Of a stretch of DNA of 64,000 nt, positions 1-9,235 are shown one piece after another (position 1 is the stretch's first letter; the number at the start of each line of letters is the position of its first letter). Source of the stretch: Corynebacterium jeikeium (lineage in GTDB: Bacteria > Actinomycetota > Actinomycetes > Mycobacteriales > Mycobacteriaceae). The notes below the pieces were generated by a model that saw only the letters and a program-made list of their open reading frames with translations, had not been told where the DNA came from and searched no databases. Location: positions 1,240,001-1,304,000 of the forward strand of contig NZ_CP063195.1 in assembly GCF_028609885.1 (NCBI RefSeq), read 5' to 3'. The position numbers and the translations under genes were made by a program.

Positions 1-1396
1 GGCCGATGATCAGGCCAGCGATACCCGACAGGTCCAGGCTGTAACCGATCCAGCGTCCCAGCAGAACGATAAAGCCATAAACCAACGAGAACGCCGCGAT
101 GAGCGAGATGATCGCCACAACACCCAGGCCGCGGTAGTAAGCCAGGGCGTACAGACCAACCAGGACCAAGCCCACCAGACCGGCGATGACGCCGGCCTTC
201 AGGGAAGCTGCACCCAACGATGGGGAGATCGTGGTGGTGGTACCACCCGGCTCGCCGTTTTCACCGACGAAGCTCAGCGGCAGCGCACCATAGCGCAGGT
301 TGTTGGCCAGATCCTGGGCCTCCTTCTCGGAGAAGCTACCGGTGATCTGGGAAACTTCGCCTGGAGGAGTCGGCGACTGGATTTCCGGCGCGGAGATGAC
401 CTTGGAGTCCAGGGTGATGGCAACGCGCTTGCCCATCATCTGCTGGCCGAGTGCGTACCAGGTTTCGCCACCCGGGGTCTGTTCGCCGGTCTTGAACTTG
501 AAGGTAATGGCCATCTGAGCCGAGTTCGGCTGCAGGCCACCGGTGATCTGCGAGTTCGTGTCGATCATCTCGCCGGTCAGGCGCTCGCCGTTCTTCTCGT
601 CGGTCTCGCCCTTCAGCAGCGGGGCAGGCCCCAGAACCATCGGCCCCTGGTCGCTACAAGTCACCAATGGCTTGTCCGCATCATCGGAGCCTGCCATCGG
701 GTCGTTCTTCTCACAATCCAGCAACGCACCGGCTGCCTGCTGCTTGTTTCCGTCCGTGCTCTGGCGATCTGCCTTCAATACCTCGACCTGCTTGTCGCGG
801 CGCTCCTGCTCCTCGACCGAATCCTTTGGTTCCGCCGGTGGCTTGGCGGTTACCTTCAATTCCTTCGGCGCATCCTTCAGGCCCAGTTGCGGGAAGGCTT
901 TAACCATTCGGCTCAGGCGTTCATTAGCAAACTCTGGGGTGATAATGCCGTTCTCAACCCAGCGGTTAGCCATCTTCTTCACGGCTTCCGGGAAGTCCTT
1001 GGTGGGCTGCCCGGGTTGTGCTTCGGGGCGGAACAGCAGCTGCGAGGTCTTACCCAACGAGCGTGCCTCACCAGCGTCCGAACCTGGCACGGTAATGACC
1101 AGGTTGTTGCCATCCGTCACCACGGAAGCGCCAGAAACGCCCATACCGTTCACGCGGTTTTCCAGAATCGTACGCGCCTGGCTTAGCTGATCCGGCGTAG
1201 GTGTGTCTCCCTGTGGAACCAACGTCACTCGGGTACCGCCCTGTAGGTCGATGCCAAGCTTTGGCCCGAAGGACTTGTTTCCCGTAAACATGATCAAGCC
1301 CAGCACGATGAGGACGACCACCACGAATGCGGCGAGCGCCCGCTTCGGCCACGCGAAGCCACCCTGCGCAGCAGTTCTTTTCTTTTTCTTTGCCAC
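1..1396 (-). CDS. secD: Protein translocase subunit SecD (3' end cut by window edge)
   Basis: SecD works with SecF and YajC at the SecYEG channel, using the proton motive force to finish export across the membrane. The 465 codons visible begin at a GTG (1394-1396) followed by a Lys-rich cytoplasmic tail (AKKKKR), one N-terminal membrane segment, and the SecD signature GIDLQGGTRV. A large extracytoplasmic region follows, then the conserved TGSFSEKEAQDLANNLR and LPLSF stretch and the first C-terminal membrane segments, where the window ends. yajC lies just upstream on the same strand, which is the usual actinobacterial order ruvCAB-yajC-secD-secF. The periplasmic part carries an Asp/Lys/Glu-rich, low-complexity insert around residues 150-200. 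Confidence 0.93.
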   Translation of the reverse strand, partial: MAKKKKRTAAQGGFAWPKRALAAFVVVVLIVLGLIMFTGNKSFGPKLGIDLQGGTRVTLVPQGDTPTPDQLSQARTILENRVNGMGVSGASVVTDGNNLVITVPGSDAGEARSLGKTSQLLFRPEAQPGQPTKDFPEAVKKMANRWVENGIITPEFANERLSRMVKAFPQLGLKDAPKELKVTAKPPAEPKDSVEEQERRDKQVEVLKADRQSTDGNKQQAAGALLDCEKNDPMAGSDDADKPLVTCSDQGPMVLGPAPLLKGETDEKNGERLTGEMIDTNSQITGGLQPNSAQMAITFKFKTGEQTPGGETWYALGQQMMGKRVAITLDSKVISAPEIQSPTPPGEVSQITGSFSEKEAQDLANNLRYGALPLSFVGENGEPGGTTTTISPSLGAASLKAGVIAGLVGLVLVGLYALAYYRGLGVVAIISLIAAFSLVYGFIVLLGRWIGYSLDLSGIAGLIIG

Positions 1397-1510
1397 CGCT
1401 TTAAGTCTCCTGCAATCCAGCCACGAACATGCGTGGCCGGTGTTCTAAAAAAATCTAACCCCGTGATACTAACGCCTGGGTTCGGACAAACGGAATACCG
1501 AACCAGCTAG

Positions 1511-1825
1511 TTAGTCTTCTTTTTCTTCCGTCAGCTGCGTTTCTTGCTGCGAACCCGGTTCCACAGCGTCGACGGTCTCTAGGATGGAAGCCTTCTCCCA
1601 CGTGGTCACAACACCCTGCGCGATTTCCAGGTCGATGGTCGTATCCCCCACGTGGACCACGCGACCGTGGATGCCGGAGGTCGTCTTCACGACCATGCCT
1701 GGACCCAGCTGATCCTGAAATTGCCGGATCTCCTGAACCCGCTTGTTTTGCTTGCGGATCTGGATCAGCGGTAAGCCGACGAACACAAGTAGGACAAGGA
1801 CGATGAGAATAATGTCAATTGGCAT
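1511..1825 (-). CDS. yajC: Preprotein translocase accessory subunit YajC
   Basis: Small single-pass membrane protein of the Sec-DF-YajC complex. I start it at MPIDIILIVL, because the membrane helix follows at once and the family begins there; an in-frame ATG ten codons upstream (1855) would add an atypical leader. After the helix comes the family pattern of a basic QIRKQNKRVQ segment, then LGPGMVVKTTSGIHGRV and a short beta region. The tail is acidic and ends in Glu/Asp/Lys. Lies between ruvB and secD on the same strand, probably co-transcribed with secD. Confidence 0.9.
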   Translation of the reverse strand: MPIDIILIVLVLLVFVGLPLIQIRKQNKRVQEIRQFQDQLGPGMVVKTTSGIHGRVVHVGDTTIDLEIAQGVVTTWEKASILETVDAVEPGSQQETQLTEEKED

Positions 1826-1870
1826 AGTGACAATCTTGCCATATGGCCTTCCCACATCCCCTTTGCCCCG

Positions 1871-2935
1871 TTAAAGCCCGATTGTTCCCTCCGGCGGTTC
1901 CAAGCCGATGTGTCGCCAGGCAGCCGCAGTCGCCACGCGACCACGCGGGGTACGGCTCACCATTCCTGCCCGGACGAGGTAAGGCTCGCAGACTTCCTCG
2001 ACCGTGGAAGGTTCTTCGCCTACCGCCAGCGCAAGGGTGTTGACGCCCACTGGTCCACCGCCATGGCCCTTTACCAGGGCTTCGATGACTGCCCGGTCGA
2101 GCCTATCTAAACCAGATTCGTCCACGTCGAAAACAAGCAGTGCGGCACGAGCCACCTCGACGGTGATCTTTCCGTCGGCATTCACATCCGCGAAGTCGCG
2201 CACCCGGCGCAGCAATCGGTTGGCGATACGCGGGGTTCCGCGGGAACGGGAAGCGATCTCCGCTGCGGCGTCACCAGTAATATCGACGCCCAAGATTCCC
2301 GCAGCGCGCGTGACCACCCGGGTCAAGTCGGCTGTGTCGTAGAACTCCATCTGAGCCGTGAAGCCGAAGCGGTCTCGCAGCGGCCCGGTGAGCATTCCCG
2401 CGCGCGTAGTGGCGCCTACCAGTGTGAACGGGGCGATCTCGATGGGGATGGAGGTGGCGCCCGGCCCCTTGCCTACGATGACGTCAATGCGGAAGTCCTC
2501 CATGGCCATATACAGCATCTCTTCGGCAGGACGGGCCATGCGGTGGATCTCGTCAATAAACAGCACATCGCCCTCCATCAGGTTGGAAAGCATGGCGGCC
2601 AGATCGCCCGCGCGCTCCAGGGCCGGACCAGAGGTCATGCGCAGGGAGCTGCCGAGCTCTTGAGCGATGATCATGGCCATCGTGGTCTTACCCAAACCGG
2701 GCGGGCCGGCTAGCAGAACATGGTCGGGGGCTACTCCGCGAGATCGCGCACCGCCCAGCACGAGGTCCAGCTGCGTGCGTACCTTCGGCTGGCCGATGAA
2801 CTCATCTAGCGATTTCGGACGCAGCGAAGTGTCGATGTCCGAATCCCCGGCGGTTTGTTGCGGATTCAAATCCTCATTCTGGGAATGGCCCACTCCGGGT
2901 GGAAGTTCAAACTCTGTGCGCTCGAAGTCGCTCAT
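1871..2935 (-). CDS. ruvB: Holliday junction branch-migration ATPase RuvB
   Basis: Hexameric AAA+ motor that, with RuvA, drives branch migration of Holliday junctions. At 354 aa it matches the family length. Visible motifs are the Walker [10 protein letters not shown], Walker B DEIHR, the sensor region [11 protein letters not shown] and the [11 protein letters not shown] box. The C-terminal winged helix begins near [11 protein letters not shown]. It is the last gene of ruvC-ruvA-ruvB, 40 bp behind ruvA. An extra acidic stretch of about 30 residues precedes the AAA+ core, as is common in actinobacteria. Confidence 0.97.
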   Translation of the reverse strand: MSDFERTEFELPPGVGHSQNEDLNPQQTAGDSDIDTSLRPKSLDEFIGQPKVRTQLDLVLGGARSRGVAPDHVLLAGPPGLGKTTMAMIIAQELGSSLRMTSGPALERAGDLAAMLSNLMEGDVLFIDEIHRMARPAEEMLYMAMEDFRIDVIVGKGPGATSIPIEIAPFTLVGATTRAGMLTGPLRDRFGFTAQMEFYDTADLTRVVTRAAGILGVDITGDAAAEIASRSRGTPRIANRLLRRVRDFADVNADGKITVEVARAALLVFDVDESGLDRLDRAVIEALVKGHGGGPVGVNTLALAVGEEPSTVEEVCEPYLVRAGMVSRTPRGRVATAAAWRHIGLEPPEGTIGL

Positions 2936-2975
2936 GGTCTCCAGTCTCCCCTACTTTCCTGCCGCTTGCTTGTGC

Positions 2976-3611
2976 CTATTTAATAGCCGCCAACGATGCG
3001 CGCAGCAGCCCGGAAGCGTCCGGGGCTTGCGGGGCAGACCATTGAGACAGGACTGCTTCGATGGTGGTGCCGGCCTTAGACTCCGTAAAGCCGAGCCCGA
3101 CGAGCGCCTCGAGAACTTGCTCGCGCACATCCGGAGCCACGGCCTGACCATCGCCGCCATCGCCGACTGCACCGGCCGCTCCCACAGCGCCGGTATCAGC
3201 GATCTCCCCCAGATCCGCCACCTTGCCCTTTAGATCTACGGCCATGCGTTCGGCCAGGCGCTTGCCCACGCCTGGTGCTTTCTGCAGGGTCTTATGGTCG
3301 CCGTTAGATACTGCTCGGGCAAGTTCCTGAGGGGTGATCACCGACAGAATCGCTAATGCCAGCCGGGCGCCCACTCCGCTGACAGATTGCAGGGTAGCGA
3401 AAGCGCGCTTCTCGTCTGCGTCCTTGAAAACGTACAGAGTCTGTGAGTCCTCACGCACAACCAACGCGGTTGTCACGAAGACTTCCTCGCCTCGCGGCAG
3501 TTCCGCGATGGTGGTGGCCGTACCGGAGCACTGGTAGCCCACTCCCGCGCATTCAATGGTCACGTAGTCCAGGCCTTTATCAATTACGGTTCCACGCAAC
3601 GATGCGATCAT
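2976..3611 (-). CDS. ruvA: Holliday junction DNA helicase subunit RuvA
   Basis: RuvA binds four-way junctions as a tetramer and loads RuvB. The start at MIASLRGTV is the family N-terminus and overlaps the ruvC stop by four bases (ATGA), implying translational coupling. Domain order is the N-terminal OB fold (to about residue 65), the helix-hairpin-helix motifs ([14 protein letters not shown] and [12 protein letters not shown]), a Gly/Ala-rich linker, and the small C-terminal RuvB-binding domain ([11 protein letters not shown]). About 211 aa, normal length. Confidence 0.96.
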   Translation of the reverse strand: MIASLRGTVIDKGLDYVTIECAGVGYQCSGTATTIAELPRGEEVFVTTALVVREDSQTLYVFKDADEKRAFATLQSVSGVGARLALAILSVITPQELARAVSNGDHKTLQKAPGVGKRLAERMAVDLKGKVADLGEIADTGAVGAAGAVGDGGDGQAVAPDVREQVLEALVGLGFTESKAGTTIEAVLSQWSAPQAPDASGLLRASLAAIK

Positions 3612-4171
3612 AGTTTCCCCTTTACGAGATGGTTCAGCGGTGCCCGCCAGCAATGGCACACGGCCAGCGCCAGCGCGTCGGCAGCATCCGGCGGCTTGGG
3701 CGCTTCACTCAGCCCCAAGATGCGGGTAATCATGCGGGTCATCTGGGCTTTGTCCGCCCGACCATTGCCGCTGATGGATTTCTTCACCTCACTGGGCGTG
3801 TACATGTGCACATCCACCCCGCGCCTGGCCGCAGCCAACATCAACACGCCTGAGGCATGAGCGGTGTTCATCACGGTAGAGACGTTCGAGCGCTCGAAGA
3901 CGCGCTCCAGAGCTACGACGTGCGGCTGGTAGTCGTCAAACCACTGCTCCACCGCGTCGAAGAGCTTATTTAGCCGCTGCTCTACTGGCATGTCTGACGG
4001 TGTACGCACTACCCCCACGGCTACGGGGTACACGGCCCGCCCCTTCCCCGCTTGCACCACGGACAAGCCGCAGCGCGTCAGCCCGGGGTCAATCCCCATC
4101 ACGCGCAGCCCGGCCAGCGAGGTCGGACCGCCGGTGGGGCTGCCCCAAGCGGAATGTTGTGGAGTGTTCAT
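3608..4171 (-). CDS. ruvC: Crossover junction endodeoxyribonuclease RuvC
   Basis: Dimeric resolvase that nicks Holliday junctions symmetrically. The RNase-H-like fold is clear: [11 protein letters not shown] carries the first catalytic Asp, VALERVFE the Glu, and the C-terminal [14 protein letters not shown] the final acidic pair. Residues 1-23 precede the usual start, so initiation may lie slightly downstream, although no closer ATG is as well placed. First gene of ruvCAB, 31 bp downstream of yebC. No recognisable SOS box was seen upstream. Confidence 0.95.
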   Translation of the reverse strand: MNTPQHSAWGSPTGGPTSLAGLRVMGIDPGLTRCGLSVVQAGKGRAVYPVAVGVVRTPSDMPVEQRLNKLFDAVEQWFDDYQPHVVALERVFERSNVSTVMNTAHASGVLMLAAARRGVDVHMYTPSEVKKSISGNGRADKAQMTRMITRILGLSEAPKPPDAADALALAVCHCWRAPLNHLVKGKL

Positions 4172-4202
4172 CGTGTAGCCAAGAATAGCACACGTGTTTT
4201 AA

Positions 4203-4958
4203 TTATTCGCTGTCGAGCTCTGCCAACACGTCTTCCGACACATTCATGTTGGTAAACACGTTCTGCACGTCGTCGGAGTCTTCCAGCGCATCGATCAGGT
4301 TAAACACCTTCTTCGCGGTGGTGGCGTCCGCCGGAACCTCCATGGACGCGCGGAAGTCCAGCTCGATGGAGTCGTAGTCGATCTCGGCTTCCTTCAGCGC
4401 GTCTCGGACCGCGTTGATGTCAGAAGACTCGCACACGACCTCGAACTTCTCGCCGAGGTCGTTGACCTCTTCCGCGCCGGCATCCAACACGGCCAGCAGG
4501 ATGTCGTCCTCGGCGTTCTCGCCCTTGTCCAGCACTGCCACGCCCTTGCGGGTGAACAGGTAGGAGACGGAGCCTGCGTCCGCCATATTGCCGCCGTTCT
4601 TGTTCATCGCGGTGCGCACGTCGGTCGTAGCACGGTTACGGTTATCGGTCAGGCACTCGATGAGCATAGCCACACCGTTCGGACCGTAGCCTTCGTACAT
4701 GATCGTTTCCCAGTTTGCGCCGCCGGCCTCTTCGCCAGAGCCGCGCTTGCGGGCGCGCTCGATATTGTCGTTGGGCACCGAGGACTTCTTGGCTTTGGTG
4801 ATCGCATCCTGCAGCGTCGGGTTCGCGCTGGGGTCACCGCCACCGGTACGGGCTGCCACTTCGATGTTCTTGATCAGCTTGGCGAATTCCTTGCCACGCT
4901 TCGCGTCGTTGGCAGCCTTCTTGTGCTTGGTAGTTGCCCATTTGGAGTGGCCGGCCAT
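4203..4958 (-). CDS. yebC: YebC/PmpR family protein
   Basis: Cytoplasmic YebC-family protein of 251 aa. The family is known as transcription regulators (PmpR), and some members assist translation of polyproline-type sequences. The N-terminus [18 protein letters not shown] is the family hallmark; the central [16 protein letters not shown] and C-terminal [15 protein letters not shown] are also diagnostic. A TAGTAT -10-like hexamer lies about 45 bases before the start and AGAGG lies just before the ATG. It sits between pdxT and ruvC on the same strand, as in mycobacteria. Confidence 0.95.
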   Translation of the reverse strand: MAGHSKWATTKHKKAANDAKRGKEFAKLIKNIEVAARTGGGDPSANPTLQDAITKAKKSSVPNDNIERARKRGSGEEAGGANWETIMYEGYGPNGVAMLIECLTDNRNRATTDVRTAMNKNGGNMADAGSVSYLFTRKGVAVLDKGENAEDDILLAVLDAGAEEVNDLGEKFEVVCESSDINAVRDALKEAEIDYDSIELDFRASMEVPADATTAKKVFNLIDALEDSDDVQNVFTNMNVSEDVLAELDSE

Positions 4959-5087
4959 GATCCTCTTTCGGTAGTCGGGTTCGTTCGTATCGTTTCCATA
5001 CTAGACCCCTACCGTGCAGCTGCCGTCACGCACGTCACCTTTTTTATTGACGCCCCCTCGTCGCCAATCGCCAAAGCTATGCGGCAG

Positions 5088-5675
5088 CTATTCCACGCCG
5101 CGCTGCTTAACCATCCGCAGAAAGTACTCGTGCACGCGGTCATCCTCGGAAAGCTCCGGGTGAAAGCTACATCCCAGTACGTTTCCCTGCCTCACTCCGA
5201 CGACGGTGCCGTCCGGCAAGGTCGATACAACCTCGACACCATCGCCCACTTCTTCCACCTTCGGAGCGCGAATAAACACGGCCTCGACGGGCGTGTCGAT
5301 ATCCCCGAACGGCAGCTGGGTCTCGAAGGAATCCACCTGCCGACCGAAAGCGTTTCGCCGAACCGTAATGTCCATGGCGTGCAAACTATGGGCGTCACTA
5401 CGAGTATCCAGAACCCGATCGGCCAATAGGATCAACCCAGCGCACGTTCCGAACACCGGCAGACCGTCGGCCACCAACTGACGCAAGGGTTCCAGCATTC
5501 CGCCCAGTTCCAGCAGCTTCGACATAGTGGTGGACTCGCCGCCGGGCATGATCAGCCCGTCGAGACCTTCAAGGTGCTCGGCGCGGCGAACGGCGCGGGC
5601 CTCGTGCCCCAGCCGCTCGATGCTGCGCATGTGCTCTACAAATCCGCCTTGCACACTCAAAACGCCAATGATCAT
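5088..5675 (-). CDS. pdxT: Pyridoxal 5'-phosphate synthase glutaminase subunit PdxT
   Basis: Class I glutamine amidotransferase that feeds ammonia to PdxS for vitamin B6 synthesis. At 195 aa, the N-terminus IGVLSVQGGFVEH is the family signature. GTCAGLILLA holds the nucleophile (Cys78), and FHPELSEDDRVHEYF holds the His172/Glu174 pair. It lies four bases downstream of tesB. The pdxS-tesB-pdxT arrangement on one strand is that seen in mycobacteria. Confidence 0.96.
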   Translation of the reverse strand: MIIGVLSVQGGFVEHMRSIERLGHEARAVRRAEHLEGLDGLIMPGGESTTMSKLLELGGMLEPLRQLVADGLPVFGTCAGLILLADRVLDTRSDAHSLHAMDITVRRNAFGRQVDSFETQLPFGDIDTPVEAVFIRAPKVEEVGDGVEVVSTLPDGTVVGVRQGNVLGCSFHPELSEDDRVHEYFLRMVKQRGVE

Positions 5676-5679
5676 CGGC

Positions 5680-6552
5680 CTACTGCTCCTCTTGCTCCTT
5701 CAGCGGCACCGACTGAGCGCCGTCGCGCAGGGTGCGGGTCAGTCCCTCTTGGGTGACCACAGCCACCAGGTCACCCTGCTGGTTAAAGATCCGCCCGTGG
5801 GTCAGTGCCCGACCGCCGTGGGCAGACGGGGAAACCTGGTCGTAAAGCAGCCACTCGTCGGCGCGGAAGGGTCGCAGGAACCACATGGCGTGGTCCAGCG
5901 AGGCCTCCTGGAACTCCGCCGGGCGGTGCGGCACCAGCGCGGACGACAGCAGAGTCATGTCCGACATGTAGGCCAGGGTGCAGACATGCAAGGTGTCGAT
6001 GTCCGGCAGCCTAGACTTCGTGCGAAACCACACCACCTGCTGGGAGGCCGTGTACTTATTGTGCTCGTAGTCCTCCGGAGGAACGATGCGCACGTCCCAG
6101 TCTGCCCACTCGTCGCGGAACAGGCGCTGGACGCTAGTTAGCGACTCGGTATCCACCGCGATCGACTCAGGGGCCGGCACCGCGCGCATCTCATCGGAAT
6201 GCTGCGGTCCGTGGTCGTCGCGGATGTGAAAGCTGGCCTGCATGCTGAAAATCGCCTTGCCGTCTTGCACCACTTTCACAGAACGGGAGACGAAGGATCG
6301 ACCGTCGCGCACGCGGTCGACCAAAAACACCGTCGAAGCATCGGGATTGCCCGGACCGACGAAGTAACCGTGCAGGGAATGCACGGAAAAATCCTCACTA
6401 ACGGTACGGGTGGCCGCTACTAGCGCCTGCGCCGCGACCTGACCTCCGTATGTACGCGCCAGCTTCGACGGCAGCGGGCTGCCGCGGAAGATGTCGCGGT
6501 CAATGCGCTCTAGATCCAGAACATCCAGGATCTTCGGACGGTGCGGAGCCAT
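5680..6552 (-). CDS. tesB: Acyl-CoA thioesterase II
   Basis: Hydrolyses acyl-CoA to free fatty acid and CoA. The 290-aa chain is a double hot-dog: the first repeat contains RTYGGQVAAQALVAA and SVHSLHGYFVGPGN, the second SLDHAMWFLRPFRADEWLLY with the catalytic Asp, followed by GRALTHGRIFNQQGDLVA. The start codon overlaps the pdxS stop by one base. It sits inside the PLP synthase operon, but no metabolic link is obvious; the placement is conserved in related genera, so co-regulation is plausible. Confidence 0.9.
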   Translation of the reverse strand: MAPHRPKILDVLDLERIDRDIFRGSPLPSKLARTYGGQVAAQALVAATRTVSEDFSVHSLHGYFVGPGNPDASTVFLVDRVRDGRSFVSRSVKVVQDGKAIFSMQASFHIRDDHGPQHSDEMRAVPAPESIAVDTESLTSVQRLFRDEWADWDVRIVPPEDYEHNKYTASQQVVWFRTKSRLPDIDTLHVCTLAYMSDMTLLSSALVPHRPAEFQEASLDHAMWFLRPFRADEWLLYDQVSPSAHGGRALTHGRIFNQQGDLVAVVTQEGLTRTLRDGAQSVPLKEQEEQ

Positions 6553-7454
6553 TACCAGCCGCGCTCTGCCAGTCGGTGCGGCTGCGGAATCTCGTCGACG
6601 TTGATGCCGACCATGGCCTCGCCCAGGCCGCGGGAAACCTTGGCGATGGTCGCCGGGTCATCGTAGTTTTGGGTAGCCTGCACGATGGCGCGGGCGCGCT
6701 GCTCCGGGTTGCCAGACTTGAAGATGCCGGAACCAACGAAGACACCCTCAGCGCCGAGCTGCATCATCATTGCAGCGTCGGCCGGGGTGGCAATACCGCC
6801 CGCGGTGAACAGCACGACAGGCAGCTTGCCGTTGGCAGCAACCTCGCGCACCAACTCGTACGGAGCCTGCAGCTCCTTGGCAGCAACGTAGAGCTCGTCC
6901 TCAGCCATGGAGGTCAGGCGGTTGATCTCCGCACGAATGGTTCGCATGTGAGTGACAGCGTTAGAGACGTCGCCGGTGCCAGCCTCGCCCTTGGAACGGA
7001 TCATCGCCGCACCCTCGTTAATGCGACGCAGTGCCTCGCCCAGATTGGTTGCACCGCAGACGAATGGAACCTCGAAGTCGAACTTGTCGATGTGGTTCTT
7101 GTAATCGGCCGGGGTGAGAACCTCGGACTCGTCGATGAAGTCCACGCCCAGGGACTGCAGAACCTGTGCCTCGACGAAGTGGCCGATGCGGGCCTTGGCC
7201 ATAACCGGGATCGAGACAGCATTGATGATGCCCTCAATCATGTCCGGGTCGGACATGCGGGAAACGCCGCCTTCGGCGCGAATGTCGGCGGGCACGCGCT
7301 CCAGAGCCATAACTGCGGTAGCGCCGGCATCCTCAGCGATCTTTGCCTGCTCCGGGGTGACGACGTCCATGATCACGCCGCCCTTGAGCATGTCGGCCAG
7401 GCCGCGCTTCACGCGAGCGGTACCGGTGTTCGCAACAGAAGAGTTATTAGTCAC
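6552..7454 (-). CDS. pdxS: Pyridoxal 5'-phosphate synthase subunit PdxS
   Basis: (beta/alpha)8 lyase that assembles PLP from ribose 5-phosphate, glyceraldehyde 3-phosphate and ammonia. At 300 aa it shows [37 protein letters not shown] and the C-terminal [23 protein letters not shown] segments typical of this highly conserved family. First gene of pdxS-tesB-pdxT. The 90 bp upstream hold a hairpin (7514-7533) and presumably its promoter. Confidence 0.97.
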   Translation of the reverse strand: MTNNSSVANTGTARVKRGLADMLKGGVIMDVVTPEQAKIAEDAGATAVMALERVPADIRAEGGVSRMSDPDMIEGIINAVSIPVMAKARIGHFVEAQVLQSLGVDFIDESEVLTPADYKNHIDKFDFEVPFVCGATNLGEALRRINEGAAMIRSKGEAGTGDVSNAVTHMRTIRAEINRLTSMAEDELYVAAKELQAPYELVREVAANGKLPVVLFTAGGIATPADAAMMMQLGAEGVFVGSGIFKSGNPEQRARAIVQATQNYDDPATIAKVSRGLGEAMVGINVDEIPQPHRLAERGW

Positions 7455-7513
7455 GATGCTTAATTTCCCATCTATGAAGAGTTTTAGATCTGCTCTAGTC
7501 TAACCTGTCTACT

Positions 7514-7533
7514 TCCCGATCCCGCTATCGGGA
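7514..7533. terminator. Hairpin between a membrane-protein gene and pdxS
   Basis: Perfect 7-bp inverted repeat (TCCCGAT / ATCGGGA) around a 6-base loop, 12 bases past the stop of the upstream minus-strand gene. There is no clear T-run, so it may be a weak terminator for the PIM operon or simply a stem before the pdxS promoter. Confidence 0.4.
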
Positions 7534-7544
7534 GGGAATTAAAA

Positions 7545-8063
7545 CTAGCTCTCCGTGAAGCCGCTACCGTCGGAAGACTGTTCGCTAGGCGCGGGACTAG
7601 ACAAAAGAGCCTCATAGTACTCCGGCAAAGGCGCCCGCCCGGCCAGGCGCAGGGCACGCACCAGAGGGCGGGAGCGCACGCTCAAGGTGTCGGAGACTGC
7701 GTCGTTGTAGAAACGCGCCGCCAGGTCTACCTTCGCCGAAGCCTCTAAGAAGCTGGAATTGCTCCACACCTGCGCATTCAGTTCACTCAGCAGCTCATTT
7801 TCCGCCTCGCTTCGTGCGCCCATGTCGGTGGCTCGCAACGCCACACGGTTCACATGCGCTACGTCTTGCCCTAGCTCGGGTTGCAGCGCAGCAATAACAC
7901 TGGAGCGAGCACGCAACGCTCCTTCCAGGCTTACACGCGCCGAGTCAGTACGAATGTGCAGACGGTTCAGGCGGCCGGCCATGCCGGAGGCCCACACACC
8001 CGCAACGATCGCGAGGATCAAAACCACCGCGACAATGAAGACCCACACGGGAATCGTGATCAT
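7545..8063 (-). CDS. Membrane-anchored protein of unknown function at the end of the PIM operon
   Basis: A 172-aa protein with one strong N-terminal membrane helix (residues 4-25, VWVFIVAVVLILAIVAGVWA). A helical, probably extended region follows, and the C-terminal 20 residues are Ser/Pro-rich and disordered. The pattern resembles LemA-like anchored helical proteins but no firm family can be named. Its start overlaps the pimA stop by four bases. In mycobacteria the same slot carries a larger membrane protein with an extra NUDIX domain, which is missing here; that comparison is from memory. Confidence 0.7.
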   Translation of the reverse strand: MITIPVWVFIVAVVLILAIVAGVWASGMAGRLNRLHIRTDSARVSLEGALRARSSVIAALQPELGQDVAHVNRVALRATDMGARSEAENELLSELNAQVWSNSSFLEASAKVDLAARFYNDAVSDTLSVRSRPLVRALRLAGRAPLPEYYEALLSSPAPSEQSSDGSGFTES

Positions 8064-9235
8064 GCCAGTGTCACCTTTCGACCTTTGACCGTCACCGTGT
8101 CATACACCTGCTCCACCTGGTCTGTAACCGTCTGCCAGTCGAAGTCCACGGCACGCCGTGCCCCAGCTTCGATGAGCTTGGCACGAGCAACGTCGTCATG
8201 CAGCAGACCAATCGCCTTGTCTGCAAGGTCTACCGCCGACCCATTGCAGAATAGGCGGGCCGACCTGCCGTGTTGACCAACCGCTTCAAAGGCCGGAATG
8301 TCGCTGGCCAGCACCGCTGCCCCTGCCGCCATACCCTCCACCAGGACGATGCCGAAGCTCTCGCCGCCGGTATTCGGCGCCACGTACACATCGCTTGCGC
8401 TCAGCGCGCCGGCCTTGTCCGCGTCGCTGACGCGCCCGAGTACGCGTACGTGGGCGTCACTAGGCTTCGCGCTGGGCCCCAGCCCCACACAGACGGACAG
8501 ACCGAGCTTCCGCACGCGCTCGACCAGGGCGTCGATGTCGCCGCCACCGGCAATAATCAGTTCCACGTCCGGCACCTCCGCGACGATCCGCGGCATCGCC
8601 TCAAGGAGGATCTGCAGGCCCTTGCGAGGTTCTTCGAATCGTCCCAGGAACATCAGGCGCGGACGTGTCTGCTCAGGCATACCCAGCCCTGCCAGGGGTT
8701 CAGCGTTGCGGTAGGTCGAGGTCTCCACACCGTTAGGAATCAGCACCGGGTCGCCCGCGAGGTTTTCCACCTGCCAACGGCGAGCCTCCTCAGAGACTGC
8801 GATACCACCGTGGATGCGCTCCAGGTAGGGGCGCAGGAAGGGCAGTGCCACCTTCAGGATCTTCGATTCGCTCGCCGAGGCATGATAGGTCGCCACAATG
8901 GGTCCCTCTGCCACTGCCATGGCCATCATTGAATAAGACGGGGAGTTCGGCTCGTGGATGTGCAAAAGGTCGAACTGGTTGTCGCGGATCCACTGCTTAA
9001 GGTGCTTTTTGGTTCGCGGACCGAAGCTCAACCGCGCGACCGAACCGTTGTATCGGATCGGAATGCTGGAGCCACCCAGCTCTACGAAATCCGGCAGCCC
9101 CTCGGTGGATTTACCGGGGCCGATCAAGCTGACTTCGTGGCCGCGCTTGCGCAGCTCTGTGCACAGGTCGATGGCGTGGATCTGCACGCCGCCCGGCTCG
9201 TCGAAGGAGTACGGGCAGACCATTCCAATCCGCAT
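8060..9235 (-). CDS. pimA: Phosphatidyl-myo-inositol alpha-mannosyltransferase PimA
   Basis: GT4 glycosyltransferase adding the first mannose from GDP-mannose to phosphatidylinositol on the cytoplasmic face, starting PIM, LM and LAM synthesis. At 391 aa, the N-terminal MRIGMVCPYSFDEPGGVQIH has the glycine-rich acceptor loop. FLGRFEEPRKGLQILL and GGESFGIVLVEGMAAG (the EX7E motif) form the donor site. It is overlapped by its neighbours on both sides (patA and the membrane gene), so it is part of one operon. Confidence 0.94.
   Translation of the reverse strand: MRIGMVCPYSFDEPGGVQIHAIDLCTELRKRGHEVSLIGPGKSTEGLPDFVELGGSSIPIRYNGSVARLSFGPRTKKHLKQWIRDNQFDLLHIHEPNSPSYSMMAMAVAEGPIVATYHASASESKILKVALPFLRPYLERIHGGIAVSEEARRWQVENLAGDPVLIPNGVETSTYRNAEPLAGLGMPEQTRPRLMFLGRFEEPRKGLQILLEAMPRIVAEVPDVELIIAGGGDIDALVERVRKLGLSVCVGLGPSAKPSDAHVRVLGRVSDADKAGALSASDVYVAPNTGGESFGIVLVEGMAAGAAVLASDIPAFEAVGQHGRSARLFCNGSAVDLADKAIGLLHDDVARAKLIEAGARRAVDFDWQTVTDQVEQVYDTVTVKGRKVTLA

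Noticed and set aside
4172..4202. SOS box before ruvC
   Set aside because: Only the palindrome ACACGTGT is present; no TCGAA...TTCGA pattern.
6450..7463. 337-codon open frame opposite tesB and pdxS
   Set aside because: Covers two well-identified genes in full; composition is that of a reverse-frame shadow.
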